The translations under genes and the position numbers were made by a program. From contig NZ_SSHH01000003.1 in the NCBI RefSeq assembly GCF_004965515.1, positions 124,001-188,000 on the forward strand: a stretch of DNA of 64,000 nucleotides, written 5' to 3'. The notes under the pieces were generated by a model, which did not search any database, was not told the DNA's origin, and worked only from the letters and a program-made list of their open reading frames with translations. Below, one piece after another: positions 35,204 to 43,811 of the stretch. The first letter of the stretch is position 1; each line of letters begins with the position of its first letter. The DNA comes from Alteraurantiacibacter aquimixticola (GTDB taxonomy: Bacteria > Pseudomonadota > Alphaproteobacteria > Sphingomonadales > Sphingomonadaceae).

Positions 35204-35455
35204 GAATTTGCTCCAGCGATACTGTCAAAACTATGAGGGCGACAACAGGGCGAGTCAACTAGTCCAAAATTGCGGAATTAATTCGCGAGCGCTTGCGCCG
35301 TGGACGATCAAAATAGTCTCAACAGATGATGGGGGTTGGCGTGATCCTGCCTGAGCGTAGAATTGGTCAAAGAGGCAATTGTTGATGATTTCTTCTATTG
35401 TGGGCCTCCTGCCTTGCCCTGTCCCTCCACATCCTGATCCACTATCGCCAGCCTC
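35204..35455. other. Non-coding region upstream of the TbpB-like gene
   Basis: About 250 bp, less GC-rich than the flanks, containing the presumed promoter of the lipoprotein gene. I see no convincing gene; the only recognisable element is the HAD pseudogene that begins at 35456. Confidence 0.5.
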
Positions 35456-35626
35456 ATGACAACAGATCGCGACCCGCCAGAATTCTGGCTCACCGACATG
35501 GATGGGGTCCTCGTGAAAGAGGGCGAGGCCATTCCCGGCGCTGCCGAATTCATTGCGAAGCTGTAGGAGAGGGAGCGCCGCTTCCTCGTCGTCACCAACA
35601 ATTCCATCTACACGCAGCATCCCGGC
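35456..35626 (+). pseudogene. Decayed 5' copy of the HAD phosphatase gene
   Basis: Nearly identical to the first 52 codons of the intact gene at 37645-38427 (same ATGACAACAGATCGCGACCC start). Codon 37 has changed from CAG to TAG at 35564-35566. After codon 52 (ATCTACACG) the sequence jumps to CAGCATCCCGGC, skipping 99 bp of the intact gene; the junction lies in a shared ACACGC at 37799 and 37898. Homology ends after CCCGGC. It is a partial duplication with nonsense mutation, internal deletion and 3' loss. The two copies flank the DEAD-box helicase gene. Confidence 0.9.
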
Positions 35627-35743
35627 AGACAGCGCAGCCGGTAATTGCGACGCCAGCGAGCTTTGCGCTGTCCAGTCATGGCCCTCGATCGTCCCCGATC
35701 CATACGTGGATTGCCGACAATCGATAGAGCTTGTTGACCTGCC
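35627..35743. other. Non-coding spacer after the HAD pseudogene
   Basis: 117 bp between the end of recognisable HAD homology and the stop of the helicase gene. I could not align it with the rest of the intact HAD gene, so it marks the breakpoint of the duplication. No gene is seen. Confidence 0.4.
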
Positions 35744-37549
35744 TCAGCTCGGGCGGTGCGGTTTTCCTTTGGGCTTGTTTCCCTTGGGCTTGTGCGCGTG
35801 CGGCTTCCCGCCGCCGCCCTTCTTGCCCGGCCCCTTGGAACCCGGCCCCTTCTTGGCAAATCCCGGTTTCCCGGGACCCTTCTTGCCGGGGAAGCTCTTG
35901 CGCGGCTTGGCCTTGACGTGCTGGCGAGCAGGCCCGCGGGTTCGCTGTGGCGGCGGGGCTTCTGCGAGCGCGATGGCGATGTCGTCCTTGTCGCCAGCGT
36001 CGGCGGTGCGTGACAGGGCCTCGGCGAACTTGTCGGCATTTGCGCGCGGCACCTGGAAGAAGGTCTCGCCATCTGAGATGCGGATCGCACCGATCTCGCT
36101 TTTCGAAACATGCCCGCGGCGGCACAGCAGCGGCAGGATCCAGCGCGGATCGGCATTCTGGCGCCGCCCCACATCCATCTTGAACCACACGATATCCTCG
36201 AAACCGGGGCGATGTTCGCCCGGTGCCCGGCGCGGCTCTGCGCTGGCTTCGATCAGCTCTTCCGGCTGCGGCATGGCAGCGCGATGCGCGCGGACCAGCG
36301 CGGCGGCGATATCCTCGGGGCTGCGCTCCGCCAGCAGGCGAGCGCCGAGGGCGCGATCCTCATCGTCGATCTCTACCGGTGCGAGCAGCGCGGCAAGCGT
36401 GCGTTCGCGGTCCTGCGCGCGGATATCGTCCGGCGTGGGCGCGGCGATCCATTCGGCGTTGATCTTCGCGCCGCGCAACATTGATTCGACACGGCGGCGA
36501 CGCGGATAGGGCACGAGCAGTACCGCAGTCCCCTTCTTGCCTGCGCGCCCGGTGCGGCCGGAGCGATGCTGCAGCGTCTCCGCATCGCGCGGCACTTCGA
36601 CATGCACCACCAGCGACAGCGTGGGCAGGTCGATCCCGCGCGCGGCCACATCGGTGGCCACGCACACCCGTGCGCGCCCGTCGCGCAGCGCCTGCAGCGC
36701 CGCGTTGCGTTCGTTCTGGCTGTGCTCGCCCGAAAGCGCCACGGCCTGGAAGCCGCGTTCGGTCAGATTGGCGTGGAGGTGGCGGACCTTGTCGCGCGTG
36801 GCGCAAAACAGGATTGCGGTTTCCGCCTCGTGCAGGCGCAGCAAGTTGATGGCGGCATGTTCGATATCGGAAGGCGATACCGTGATGGCCTGGTAGGTAA
36901 TATCACCGTGCCCGCGTTCCTTGCCCGCGGTCTCGATCCGCAGGGCATCGCGCTGGTAGCGTTTTGCCAGCGCGACGATCGGCTTGGGCATGGTGGCCGA
37001 GAACAGCAGCGTGCGCCGACCATCGGGCGTGGCATCGAGAATCTGCTCGAGCTCTTCGCGAAAGCCCATGTCGAGCATCTCGTCCGCCTCGTCGAGCACC
37101 GCTACGCGCAGGTTCGACAGTTGCAGCGCGCCGCGTTCGAGATGGTCGCGCAAGCGGCCCGGCGTGCCGACCACGATATGCGCACCGCGCGACAGTGCCC
37201 GGCGTTCCTTGCTCGCATCCATGCCGCCGACGCAGGTGGCAATGCGTCCGCCAGCCTTCTCGTACAGCCAGGCCAGTTCGCGGCTGACCTGCAATGCCAG
37301 CTCGCGCGTGGGGGCGATGATCAGGGCGAGCGGCTGGTCGGCCTGGGGCAGGGCGCCCTGGTCGAATAATTGCGCCGCCATGCCCAGCCCGAAGGCGACG
37401 GTCTTGCCCGAGCCGGTCTGTGCCGAGACGATCAGGTCGCGGCCATCGGCTTCGGGAGTGATAACGGCGTCCTGGACGGCGGTCAGCGCGTCAAAGCCGC
37501 GCGCGGCGAGCGCATCGGTGAGAGGCTGCGGGAGGTGATCAGTTTTCAT
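35744..37549 (-). CDS. DEAD-box ATP-dependent RNA helicase
   Basis: RNA helicase of 601 residues from ATG 37549. Core motifs: AQTGSGKT (I), PTRELALQ (Ia), TPGRLRDH, DEADEM (II), SATMP (III), and C-terminal-lobe motifs VATDVAARGIDLP and HRSGRTGRAG (VI). A DbpA-type RNA-binding domain follows at about 460-530 (GHVSKSEIGAIRISDGETFFQV). The tail is a basic Lys/Pro/Gly repeat region (FPGKKGPGKPGF, KKGPGSKGPG). This layout resembles DeaD/CsdA helicases active in ribosome assembly or cold adaptation. It stands alone between the two copies of the HAD gene. Confidence 0.94.
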   Translation of the reverse strand: MKTDHLPQPLTDALAARGFDALTAVQDAVITPEADGRDLIVSAQTGSGKTVAFGLGMAAQLFDQGALPQADQPLALIIAPTRELALQVSRELAWLYEKAGGRIATCVGGMDASKERRALSRGAHIVVGTPGRLRDHLERGALQLSNLRVAVLDEADEMLDMGFREELEQILDATPDGRRTLLFSATMPKPIVALAKRYQRDALRIETAGKERGHGDITYQAITVSPSDIEHAAINLLRLHEAETAILFCATRDKVRHLHANLTERGFQAVALSGEHSQNERNAALQALRDGRARVCVATDVAARGIDLPTLSLVVHVEVPRDAETLQHRSGRTGRAGKKGTAVLLVPYPRRRRVESMLRGAKINAEWIAAPTPDDIRAQDRERTLAALLAPVEIDDEDRALGARLLAERSPEDIAAALVRAHRAAMPQPEELIEASAEPRRAPGEHRPGFEDIVWFKMDVGRRQNADPRWILPLLCRRGHVSKSEIGAIRISDGETFFQVPRANADKFAEALSRTADAGDKDDIAIALAEAPPPQRTRGPARQHVKAKPRKSFPGKKGPGKPGFAKKGPGSKGPGKKGGGGKPHAHKPKGNKPKGKPHRPS

Positions 37550-37644
37550 GGATGGGGCGCCCTTGGGCTTCAAATGGCGAATGTACAAGGCGAATCCGTC
37601 CTTGGCCATTGCTTTCGGGATCGGCGGGCGGCACCTAGTCGGCC

Positions 37645-38427
37645 ATGACAACAGATCGCGACCCGCCCGAATTCTGGCTCACCGACATGGATGGCGTCCT
37701 TGTGAAAGAGGGCGAAGCCATTCCCGGCGCTGCTGAATTCATTGCGAAATTGCAGGAGAAGAAGCGCCGCTTCCTCGTCCTCACCAACAATTCCATCTAC
37801 ACGCCGCGCGACCTTGCCGCGCGGCTGGAGCGGGCGGGGTTGAGCGTGCCCGAGCAATCGATCTGGACCAGCGCGCTGGCGACCGCGTCCTTCCTCGACA
37901 CGCAGCATCCCGGCGGCTCCGCCTATGTGATCGGCGAGGCGGGGCTGACCACTGCCTTGCACGAGGTCGGCTACACCATGACCGATACCAATCCCGATTA
38001 CGTGGTGATCGGGGAACTGCGCAGCTACTCCTTCGCGGCGATCACCAAGGCGATTCGCCTGGTGCTCGATGGCGCGCGTTTCATCGCCACCAATCCGGAC
38101 GTCACCTCGCCATCGCCCGAAGGCCCGCTGCCTGCCACCGGCGCGGCCGCTGCGATGATCACCAAGGCGACGGGGGCCGAACCCTATTTCGTCGGCAAGC
38201 CGAACCCGATGATGTTCCGCAGTGCCATGAACCGCATCGATGCCCATGCCGCCTCCACCGCGATGATCGGGGACCGGATGGATACCGATATCGTCGCGGG
38301 GATCGAGGCGGGGCTCGACACCACTCTGGTGCTGACCGGCTCGACGAAGAAGGACGATGTGAAACGCTTCCCCTACCGCCCCAGCCGCGTGGTGGATTCG
38401 ATTGCCGATGTGGTGGAGCTGGTATGA
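37645..38427 (+). CDS. HAD-IIA phosphatase (NagD-like)
   Basis: Cytoplasmic HAD-superfamily hydrolase, 260 residues. The nucleophile and general acid are Asp14 and Asp16 in TDMDGV, motif II is LTNN, the lysine is in GKPNPMMF and the metal-binding acid in GDRMDTDI. Subclass IIA enzymes include NagD, pyridoxal phosphate and phosphoglycolate phosphatases. Its stop overlaps the DUF3237 start (ATGA). A broken copy of its 5' end exists 2.2 kb upstream. Confidence 0.93.
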   Translation: MTTDRDPPEFWLTDMDGVLVKEGEAIPGAAEFIAKLQEKKRRFLVLTNNSIYTPRDLAARLERAGLSVPEQSIWTSALATASFLDTQHPGGSAYVIGEAGLTTALHEVGYTMTDTNPDYVVIGELRSYSFAAITKAIRLVLDGARFIATNPDVTSPSPEGPLPATGAAAAMITKATGAEPYFVGKPNPMMFRSAMNRIDAHAASTAMIGDRMDTDIVAGIEAGLDTTLVLTGSTKKDDVKRFPYRPSRVVDSIADVVELV

Positions 38428-38885
38428 TCAAGCCGGAGCTGGAATTCGTCTATGAGGCGGGCGGCGATCTGGAAGAGCCGCGCCAGATCGGCGAGACCTA
38501 TGACGGGACGCGGCGGATCATCCCGATCATTGCTGGCGGTTATGTGAAGGGGCCGAAGATCTCCGGCAAGCTGATGGGCAATTCGGCGGACTGGCAGGTG
38601 ACCCGGCATGACGGGGTGACCGTGGCCGATGCGATCTATGCGATCGAGACCGATGACGGCGAGATCATCCAGATCCGCAACAAGGGCCTGCGCCACGGCC
38701 CACCCGAAGTGATGCAGCGGCTGGTGATGGGCGAGGAGGTCGACCCTTCCGAATACTACTTCCGCACCGTGCCCGAATTCATCGCGGCCGACGGGCCCTA
38801 TGACTGGCTCAATAAGTCGATCTTCATCTGCGCGGGCGCGCGCTATGCCAGTTCGATCAAGCTGTGGGTCTGGCGGGTGCTGTAA
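38424..38885 (+). CDS. DUF3237 family protein
   Basis: A 153-residue protein of the DUF3237 family, recognised from [40 protein letters not shown] and YYFRTVPEF. These are small beta-barrel proteins without established activity, common in aromatic and steroid-degrading proteobacteria. The 4-bp overlap with the HAD gene shows co-translation. The stop abuts the stop of the LysR gene. Confidence 0.85.
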   Translation: MIKPELEFVYEAGGDLEEPRQIGETYDGTRRIIPIIAGGYVKGPKISGKLMGNSADWQVTRHDGVTVADAIYAIETDDGEIIQIRNKGLRHGPPEVMQRLVMGEEVDPSEYYFRTVPEFIAADGPYDWLNKSIFICAGARYASSIKLWVWRVL

Positions 38886-39794
38886 TCAGGCGAAGGCCTC
38901 CAACCTGTCGCGCAGGCGCGGCGCGGCAAAGTCGATGAAGCGGCGCAGCTTGAGCGGCATCTGGCCGCGCGCCACATGCAGGATGTGAACCGGCGCAGGC
39001 TCGGGTTCGAAATCCTCCAGCACGATCTTCAACTCGCCCGCCTCGATCGCGGCCTCGGCCTGGTAGTGCAGCAGGCGGGTGAAACCCGTACCGGCACAGG
39101 CGGCCATCACCGAAGCATCGGCGGTGGTGACGGAGAGGCGCGGGGCCACCGGCACGTCGAAAGCCTTGCCGCTCGCCGGATCGCGGAATTGCCAGGCGGG
39201 GAAGGGCATGGGCGTATCGAAAGCGACGCAGGGCAGGTCGCGCAGGGCCTCCGGATGATCGGGCTCGCCATGCCGGGCAAGCAGTGAAGGGCTGGCGCAG
39301 ACCACGGTGCGCATGGTGCCGATCCGCGTGGCGACCAGCCCGCTATCGGGCAGGCGGCCGATGCGCGTCGCCATGTCGATATGGTCCTCCACCAGGTGGA
39401 TATTGCGGTCGGACAGCAGCATGCGGATGGTGATCTGGGGGAACTGGGCGAGGAAGTCGCTCACCACAGGCAGCAGGTGCAGCCGTCCGAAACAGAGCGG
39501 CGCGGTGATCGCCAGCTCACCCTTGGGAATGGTGTATTCGCCCGCAGCCTCCCGCTCCGCCTGTTCGACCTGTTCGAGGATGCGCCGCGCCGCCTCGACA
39601 TAGGATTGCCCCGCATCGGTCAGCGAAAGCTGGCGCGTGGTGCGCAGCAGCAGCTTGGTGCCGAGCTTTGCTTCCAGCTCCGCGATCCGCCGGCTGACGG
39701 TCGAAACCGGCAGGCCCTTTTCGCGCGCCACCGCCGAGAAGCTGCCGAGTTCGACAGCCTGCAGCAGCAATTCCATCGCTTCGAGCCGGTCCAT
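38886..39794 (-). CDS. LysR-family transcriptional regulator
   Basis: A 302-residue LysR regulator. The N-terminal winged helix shows MELLLQAVELGSFSAVAREK and STVSRRIAELEAKLG, and the effector domain starts around residue 95 (GELAITAPLCFGRLHLLPVV). It is divergent from the peroxidase-like, PNPOx-like and NTF2-like set at 39916-41634, with 121 bp between, so it probably controls that set. ATG 39794 is chosen as the standard LysR N-terminus. Confidence 0.93.
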   Translation of the reverse strand: MDRLEAMELLLQAVELGSFSAVAREKGLPVSTVSRRIAELEAKLGTKLLLRTTRQLSLTDAGQSYVEAARRILEQVEQAEREAAGEYTIPKGELAITAPLCFGRLHLLPVVSDFLAQFPQITIRMLLSDRNIHLVEDHIDMATRIGRLPDSGLVATRIGTMRTVVCASPSLLARHGEPDHPEALRDLPCVAFDTPMPFPAWQFRDPASGKAFDVPVAPRLSVTTADASVMAACAGTGFTRLLHYQAEAAIEAGELKIVLEDFEPEPAPVHILHVARGQMPLKLRRFIDFAAPRLRDRLEAFA

Positions 39795-39915
39795 GATATT
39801 CCCGTAAATAGCAAAGATGATTTTCAGAAATAGCCGATTATCACAAGAAATGGGAAGCCCTATTTCCTTGCCTGCCGGGCCGGTGATGGCCCCAAAGCAA
39901 GCAGGAGAAGAATGA

Positions 39916-40461
39916 ATGTCCCGCCTTTCCATTCCCACGCTGGATGATGCGCCCGAAGCCTCGAAGCCGATCCTCGAAGCGGTCAAGGGCCAGCTCGGCA
40001 GCGTGCCGAACATGTTCCGCCTGATCGCCAGCAGCCCCGCTGCGCTGACTGCCTATACCGGCGCCAATGCGGCGCTGTCGAAGACGCTCGACCTCAAGAC
40101 CCGCGAGCGGATCGCGCTGGCCGTCGCGCAGGTCAATGGCTGTGGCTACTGCCTCTCGGCGCATAGCTATTTGGCGACCAACCTCGCCAAGATCGCTCCC
40201 GAAGAGGTCGAACTGGCGCGCAATGGCGGATCGCAGGATCCGCAGGCCCATGCCGCCGTGAACTTTGCCCGCAAGGTTGCCGAGGAGCGCGGCCATGTGA
40301 GCGAGGCCGACATCGCCGAAGTGCGCGCCGCCGGCTTCAGTGAGGCGCAGGTGGTCGAGATCGTCGCCCTCGTGGCCGAGAACACCTTCACCAATTACCT
40401 GAACGAAGTCGCCAAGACCGACATCGATTTCCCCGTCGTGCAGACCCAACTCGCTGCATGA
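39916..40461 (+). CDS. AhpD-like / carboxymuconolactone decarboxylase family protein
   Basis: A 181-residue AhpD-fold protein. It keeps the peroxidase signature: Glu64, then Cys76-x-x-Cys79 and His83 (GCGYCLSAHS), so a thiol peroxidase or disulfide reductase activity is likelier than true carboxymuconolactone decarboxylation. The start ATG at 39916 follows AGGAGAAGAATGA. It is the first gene of a set divergent from the LysR regulator. Confidence 0.9.
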   Translation: MSRLSIPTLDDAPEASKPILEAVKGQLGSVPNMFRLIASSPAALTAYTGANAALSKTLDLKTRERIALAVAQVNGCGYCLSAHSYLATNLAKIAPEEVELARNGGSQDPQAHAAVNFARKVAEERGHVSEADIAEVRAAGFSEAQVVEIVALVAENTFTNYLNEVAKTDIDFPVVQTQLAA

Positions 40462-40537
40462 CGGCCCGGTGGGCCGGGGACGGTCCAGTCCCGACCCCCT
40501 GACCCCGACCCACCACCCTTTTTCGCGGAGCCACGCC

Positions 40538-41167
40538 ATGGCCTACGGATTTCTCGATACCGCCTACACACCCACCATCCGGTCATTGCAGGCCAAGGCC
40601 GGCAGCCTGAAGACCTATGACGGGTTTTCCGGCAATCGCGCCTTCGACCGCTTTACCGCGCAGGAGCGGGAATTCATCGCCGCGCGCGATACCTTTTTCA
40701 TGGCCAGCGCCGCACCCGGCGGCTGGCCCTATGTGCAGCATCGCGGCGGCCCTGTGGGCTTCCTCAAGGTGCTCGACGACCAGACGCTCGCCTTTCCGGA
40801 CTATCGCGGGAACCGGCAATATATCAGCGCCGGCAACGCGCTGGACGATGACAGGGTGTGCCTGTTCCTGATCGATCAGGCCGAGCGCCGCCGCCTCAAG
40901 ATCTACGCCCATGCCGAATTGCTCGACCTCGACGAAGTGCCCGAGCTTGCATGGGAACTCGAGCATCCGGGCTATCGCGCGCAGGTTGAACGGATATTCC
41001 GCTTGCGGCTGAAAGCCTTCGACTGGAACTGCCCGCAGCACATCGCTCGCCGCTTTACCGAGCAGGAGATTGCCGAAATGCTCGAAGCGACAGGCGACCG
41101 GATAAGACAGCTTGAACAGGAAAACGCCGCGCTCCGGGCCCGGCTCAATTCGACAGGAGACCAATGA
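40538..41167 (+). CDS. Pyridoxamine 5'-phosphate oxidase-fold flavoprotein
   Basis: A 209-residue split-barrel protein. The pattern [21 protein letters not shown] and [17 protein letters not shown] is typical of PNPOx-like flavin- or F420-binding oxidoreductases that are not vitamin B6 enzymes. The C-terminus ([19 protein letters not shown]) is a short predicted coiled coil. The stop overlaps the next start (ATGATG). The role is probably redox detoxification together with the AhpD-like protein. Confidence 0.85.
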   Translation: MAYGFLDTAYTPTIRSLQAKAGSLKTYDGFSGNRAFDRFTAQEREFIAARDTFFMASAAPGGWPYVQHRGGPVGFLKVLDDQTLAFPDYRGNRQYISAGNALDDDRVCLFLIDQAERRRLKIYAHAELLDLDEVPELAWELEHPGYRAQVERIFRLRLKAFDWNCPQHIARRFTEQEIAEMLEATGDRIRQLEQENAALRARLNSTGDQ

Positions 41168-41634
41168 TGGAAATACCACGCTGCCCGCTTCCCCCCTTCA
41201 CCGAAGAGACCGCCGCCGAGAAGGTGCGCATGGCAGAGGATGGCTGGAACAGCCGCGATCCGGGCCGCGTCTCGCTTGCCTATACGCCCGACAGCGAATG
41301 GCGCAATCGCGCCGAATTCTTCACCGGCCGGCAGGCGATCGTCGATTTCCTCACCGCCAAGTGGCAGCGCGAACAGGATTACCGGCTGGTCAAGGAACTC
41401 TGGGCCTTTCACGAGAATCGCATCGCCGTCCGCTTCGCCTATGAATGGCAGAACAGCGGCAACTGGTTCCGCTCCTACGGGAACGAGAACTGGGAATTCG
41501 ACGAGCGAGGCCTGATGCGCCGCCGCATTGCCAGCATCAACGACCTCCATATCAGTGAGGAGGAACGCCTCTTCCGCTGGGACGGCAATGCTCGCCCGGC
41601 CGATCATCCGGGGCTGAGCGAGCTGGGCCTGTAA
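41164..41634 (+). CDS. NTF2-fold protein, DUF1348 type
   Basis: A 156-residue protein with [25 protein letters not shown] (key parts PLPPFTEE and DGWNSRD), [15 protein letters not shown] and GNENWEFDE, the mark of DUF1348 members of the NTF2/SnoaL fold. Overlap with the PNPOx-like gene indicates one operon. Its reaction is unknown. It is unrelated in detail to the three SnoaL-type proteins elsewhere in the window. Confidence 0.85.
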   Translation: MMEIPRCPLPPFTEETAAEKVRMAEDGWNSRDPGRVSLAYTPDSEWRNRAEFFTGRQAIVDFLTAKWQREQDYRLVKELWAFHENRIAVRFAYEWQNSGNWFRSYGNENWEFDERGLMRRRIASINDLHISEEERLFRWDGNARPADHPGLSELGL

Positions 41635-41739
41635 GGCTTGTGCTTTTGGTCCCCCGCTTAAAGAGCCGGTTGCGCATTGGGTTCTGAACGTTCAAGGGGC
41701 CCGTGAATTTTCCCCCAAACAGCAATCGAAGGATCACCG

Positions 41740-42264
41740 ATGCGCAAGATTATTCTGCCTGTTTCCCTTTTTGCCCTGACGCTCGCCGCCTGCGGCTCGT
41801 CCGACACCGCCGAGGATGCGGCGATGGATGACATGGGCGTGGAGGATATGGGTGCCGGCGATGCACAGGCAGCCAGTGCCACGCTGATGACGCCCGAAGG
41901 CGCGACGATCGCTTCGGTCACCGCAACCGGTTCCGCCGGCGGCGTGACCATCAATCTTGAAGCGACCGGCATGGAGCCGGGCACCTACAGCGTGCGCGTA
42001 CATGAAACCGCCATTTGCGCGGGCGACTTCTCCTCGGCCGGCGAAGTCTGGAACCCCGACGATGCCAGCGACGACCAGCAGGCCGGTTACCTGCCCAACC
42101 TGGAAATTGGCGAAGATGGCACCGGCTCGCTCGGCCACATGCTTTCCATGGCCGCGACCTGGGAAGGCCTGATGGATGAGGACGGCTCTGCCGTGATCGT
42201 CTACGCTGGTGAGGACACCGCGGGCGACCGCATGGCTTGCGGCGTCCTGGCTGCAGGCGAATAA
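41740..42264 (+). CDS. Lipoprotein with superoxide-dismutase-like fold, metal ligands lost
   Basis: A 174-residue predicted lipoprotein (lipobox LTLAAC, Cys18) with an Asp/Met-rich linker, then a SodC-like domain. It follows the SodC pattern (YSVRVHETAIC, SSAGEVWNPD, GYLPNLEI, ACGVL) and keeps two cysteines, but most Cu/Zn ligands are missing. The HGFHIH-type pair is VRVH, the AGGHFNP histidine is replaced (AGEVWNP), and the DLPN aspartate region is YLPN. It is therefore unlikely to dismutate superoxide and may be a structural or binding protein. It is convergent with the next gene, with a 4-bp gap. Confidence 0.8.
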   Translation: MRKIILPVSLFALTLAACGSSDTAEDAAMDDMGVEDMGAGDAQAASATLMTPEGATIASVTATGSAGGVTINLEATGMEPGTYSVRVHETAICAGDFSSAGEVWNPDDASDDQQAGYLPNLEIGEDGTGSLGHMLSMAATWEGLMDEDGSAVIVYAGEDTAGDRMACGVLAAGE

Positions 42265-42268
42265 GCCG

Positions 42269-43807
42269 TCAGGCGATGCGAATGTCGAGGAGCGTCGGAC
42301 GCTCCTCGGCAAAGCTCCAGGCCAGCGCATCGTCCAGCGCATCGACGCTGGTAACGGTGCGCGCGGCCACCCCCTGCGCCTCTGCCAGCTTCGCGAAGTC
42401 GAGGCCGGTGAGGTCGCAGCCGGGGACATGGTTCATGCCGAACTCGCCGGAAAAGCCGGTGAGCGCGGCATAGGCCGAATTGTTCATGATGCAGAAGCTG
42501 ACATTCGCCTGCTCCTGGAAAGCGGTGAACAGCCCCTGGATCGTATACATCGCGGCACCGTCTCCCAGCACGGCGATCACCTTGTCATCTTGTCCCATCG
42601 CAACGCCCAGCGCGCCCGGCAGCGAATAGCCGAGACCGCCGCTGGCGCAGGAATAGAAGCCGCCCTCACGCGTGATCGGCAGCGTCACATGCTCAGGATG
42701 ACGTGCGGTCGGCGCCTCCTCCACGATCACGGCCTGCTTCGGGCGCAGCGCGGCGATGCGCTTCAGGACGTAGCTGGCGGTCATCTCCGCCGGAGGATCG
42801 ACCAGCTGGTGCGTGCTGCCGGTGAAGGTGCGAGAGGGCAGGCGTTCGGTGAGCGTTTCCAGCCCCGCGCGAATATCGCCCAGCACGCCGCCGCCGCCCG
42901 GCAGGTTCGAGAGGTGCTGCGGATCGTCCGAAAGCGCCATCAGCTGTGCGCCTTCGGGCCAGTGCGGGCCGCTCCCCTCGACATGATAGGTGAAGACCGG
43001 CGCCCCGGCGACGAGGATCGCGTCATGCGGTGCGAGCGCATCGCGGATCTGGTCGCGCCAGGCATTGAGGAAGCCGGCGAACTGCTTGTGGTCCTCGGGG
43101 AAAGTCTCGCGCGCGGCATAGGGCGCGGCCCAGACCGAGAGGCCCGCCTTTTCGGCGAGCGCAACGGCGGCATCCCATGCGCCCGAATTTGCGGCGGCGG
43201 TGCCGATCACCAGCGCGGGATTGCTCGCAGCTTCGACCATCGCCGCGATCCGCTCGATCCCGGCAGGATCGGGATGCGTGCGCAGCGACAGGTCGGGCAG
43301 GGCGGGCAGGTCGCACTCCTGCTCCCAGTCGTCGACCGGGATGGAGACGAAGACCGGACCCATCGGCGGCGTCAGCGCCACGGCGAATGCGCGGGCCAGC
43401 GCCAGCGGCACATCCTCGGCGCGTGCTGGTTCGATGGCGAACTTGACGTAGGGGCGCGGGAATTCGGTCGGCCGCTCGGCACCCAGGAACGGGTCGAAAG
43501 GCAGGATGCTGCGCGCCTGCTGGCCCGCCGTCACCACGATCGGCGCATTGTTCTTCCACGCGGTGAAGAGATTGCCGAGCGAATGGCCCGTCCCGGCGGA
43601 CGAGTGGAGGTTCACCAGCGCGGGCTTGCCGGAGCTGCGCGCATAGCCATCGGCCATGCCCATCACCACCGCTTCGTTCAGCCCCATCACATATGGAAAG
43701 GGCATGGCTTTCAGCATCGGCAGCTCGGTGCTGCCCGGGTTGCCGAACAGGCGGTCGACGCCGAAATGTTCGAATACGGCGAAGGCGGCTTCTCTTACGT
43801 TAGGCAT
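42269..43807 (-). CDS. Benzoylformate decarboxylase-like ThDP enzyme
   Basis: A 512-residue thiamin-diphosphate enzyme close to MdlC. Equivalents of the benzoylformate decarboxylase active site are Ser26 (FGNPGSTELP), Glu45 (GLNEAVV), His68 (NLHSSAGTGHS) and His275 (APVFTYHVEG). The ThDP motif is VLGDGAAMYTIQGLFTAFQE (GDG to the acidic end). The family turns aryl-glyoxylates into aromatic aldehydes. Start 43807 (MPNVREAAF) is chosen over a longer frame that enters the MFS gene. It is the last gene of the ligW operon, so it likely feeds an aldehyde to the operon's aldehyde dehydrogenase. Confidence 0.88.
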   Translation of the reverse strand: MPNVREAAFAVFEHFGVDRLFGNPGSTELPMLKAMPFPYVMGLNEAVVMGMADGYARSSGKPALVNLHSSAGTGHSLGNLFTAWKNNAPIVVTAGQQARSILPFDPFLGAERPTEFPRPYVKFAIEPARAEDVPLALARAFAVALTPPMGPVFVSIPVDDWEQECDLPALPDLSLRTHPDPAGIERIAAMVEAASNPALVIGTAAANSGAWDAAVALAEKAGLSVWAAPYAARETFPEDHKQFAGFLNAWRDQIRDALAPHDAILVAGAPVFTYHVEGSGPHWPEGAQLMALSDDPQHLSNLPGGGGVLGDIRAGLETLTERLPSRTFTGSTHQLVDPPAEMTASYVLKRIAALRPKQAVIVEEAPTARHPEHVTLPITREGGFYSCASGGLGYSLPGALGVAMGQDDKVIAVLGDGAAMYTIQGLFTAFQEQANVSFCIMNNSAYAALTGFSGEFGMNHVPGCDLTGLDFAKLAEAQGVAARTVTSVDALDDALAWSFAEERPTLLDIRIA

Positions 43808-43811
43808 GGCT

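Noticed and set aside
41740-42264. Functional Cu/Zn superoxide dismutase
   Set aside because: Most metal-ligand histidines are replaced, so only the fold is claimed.
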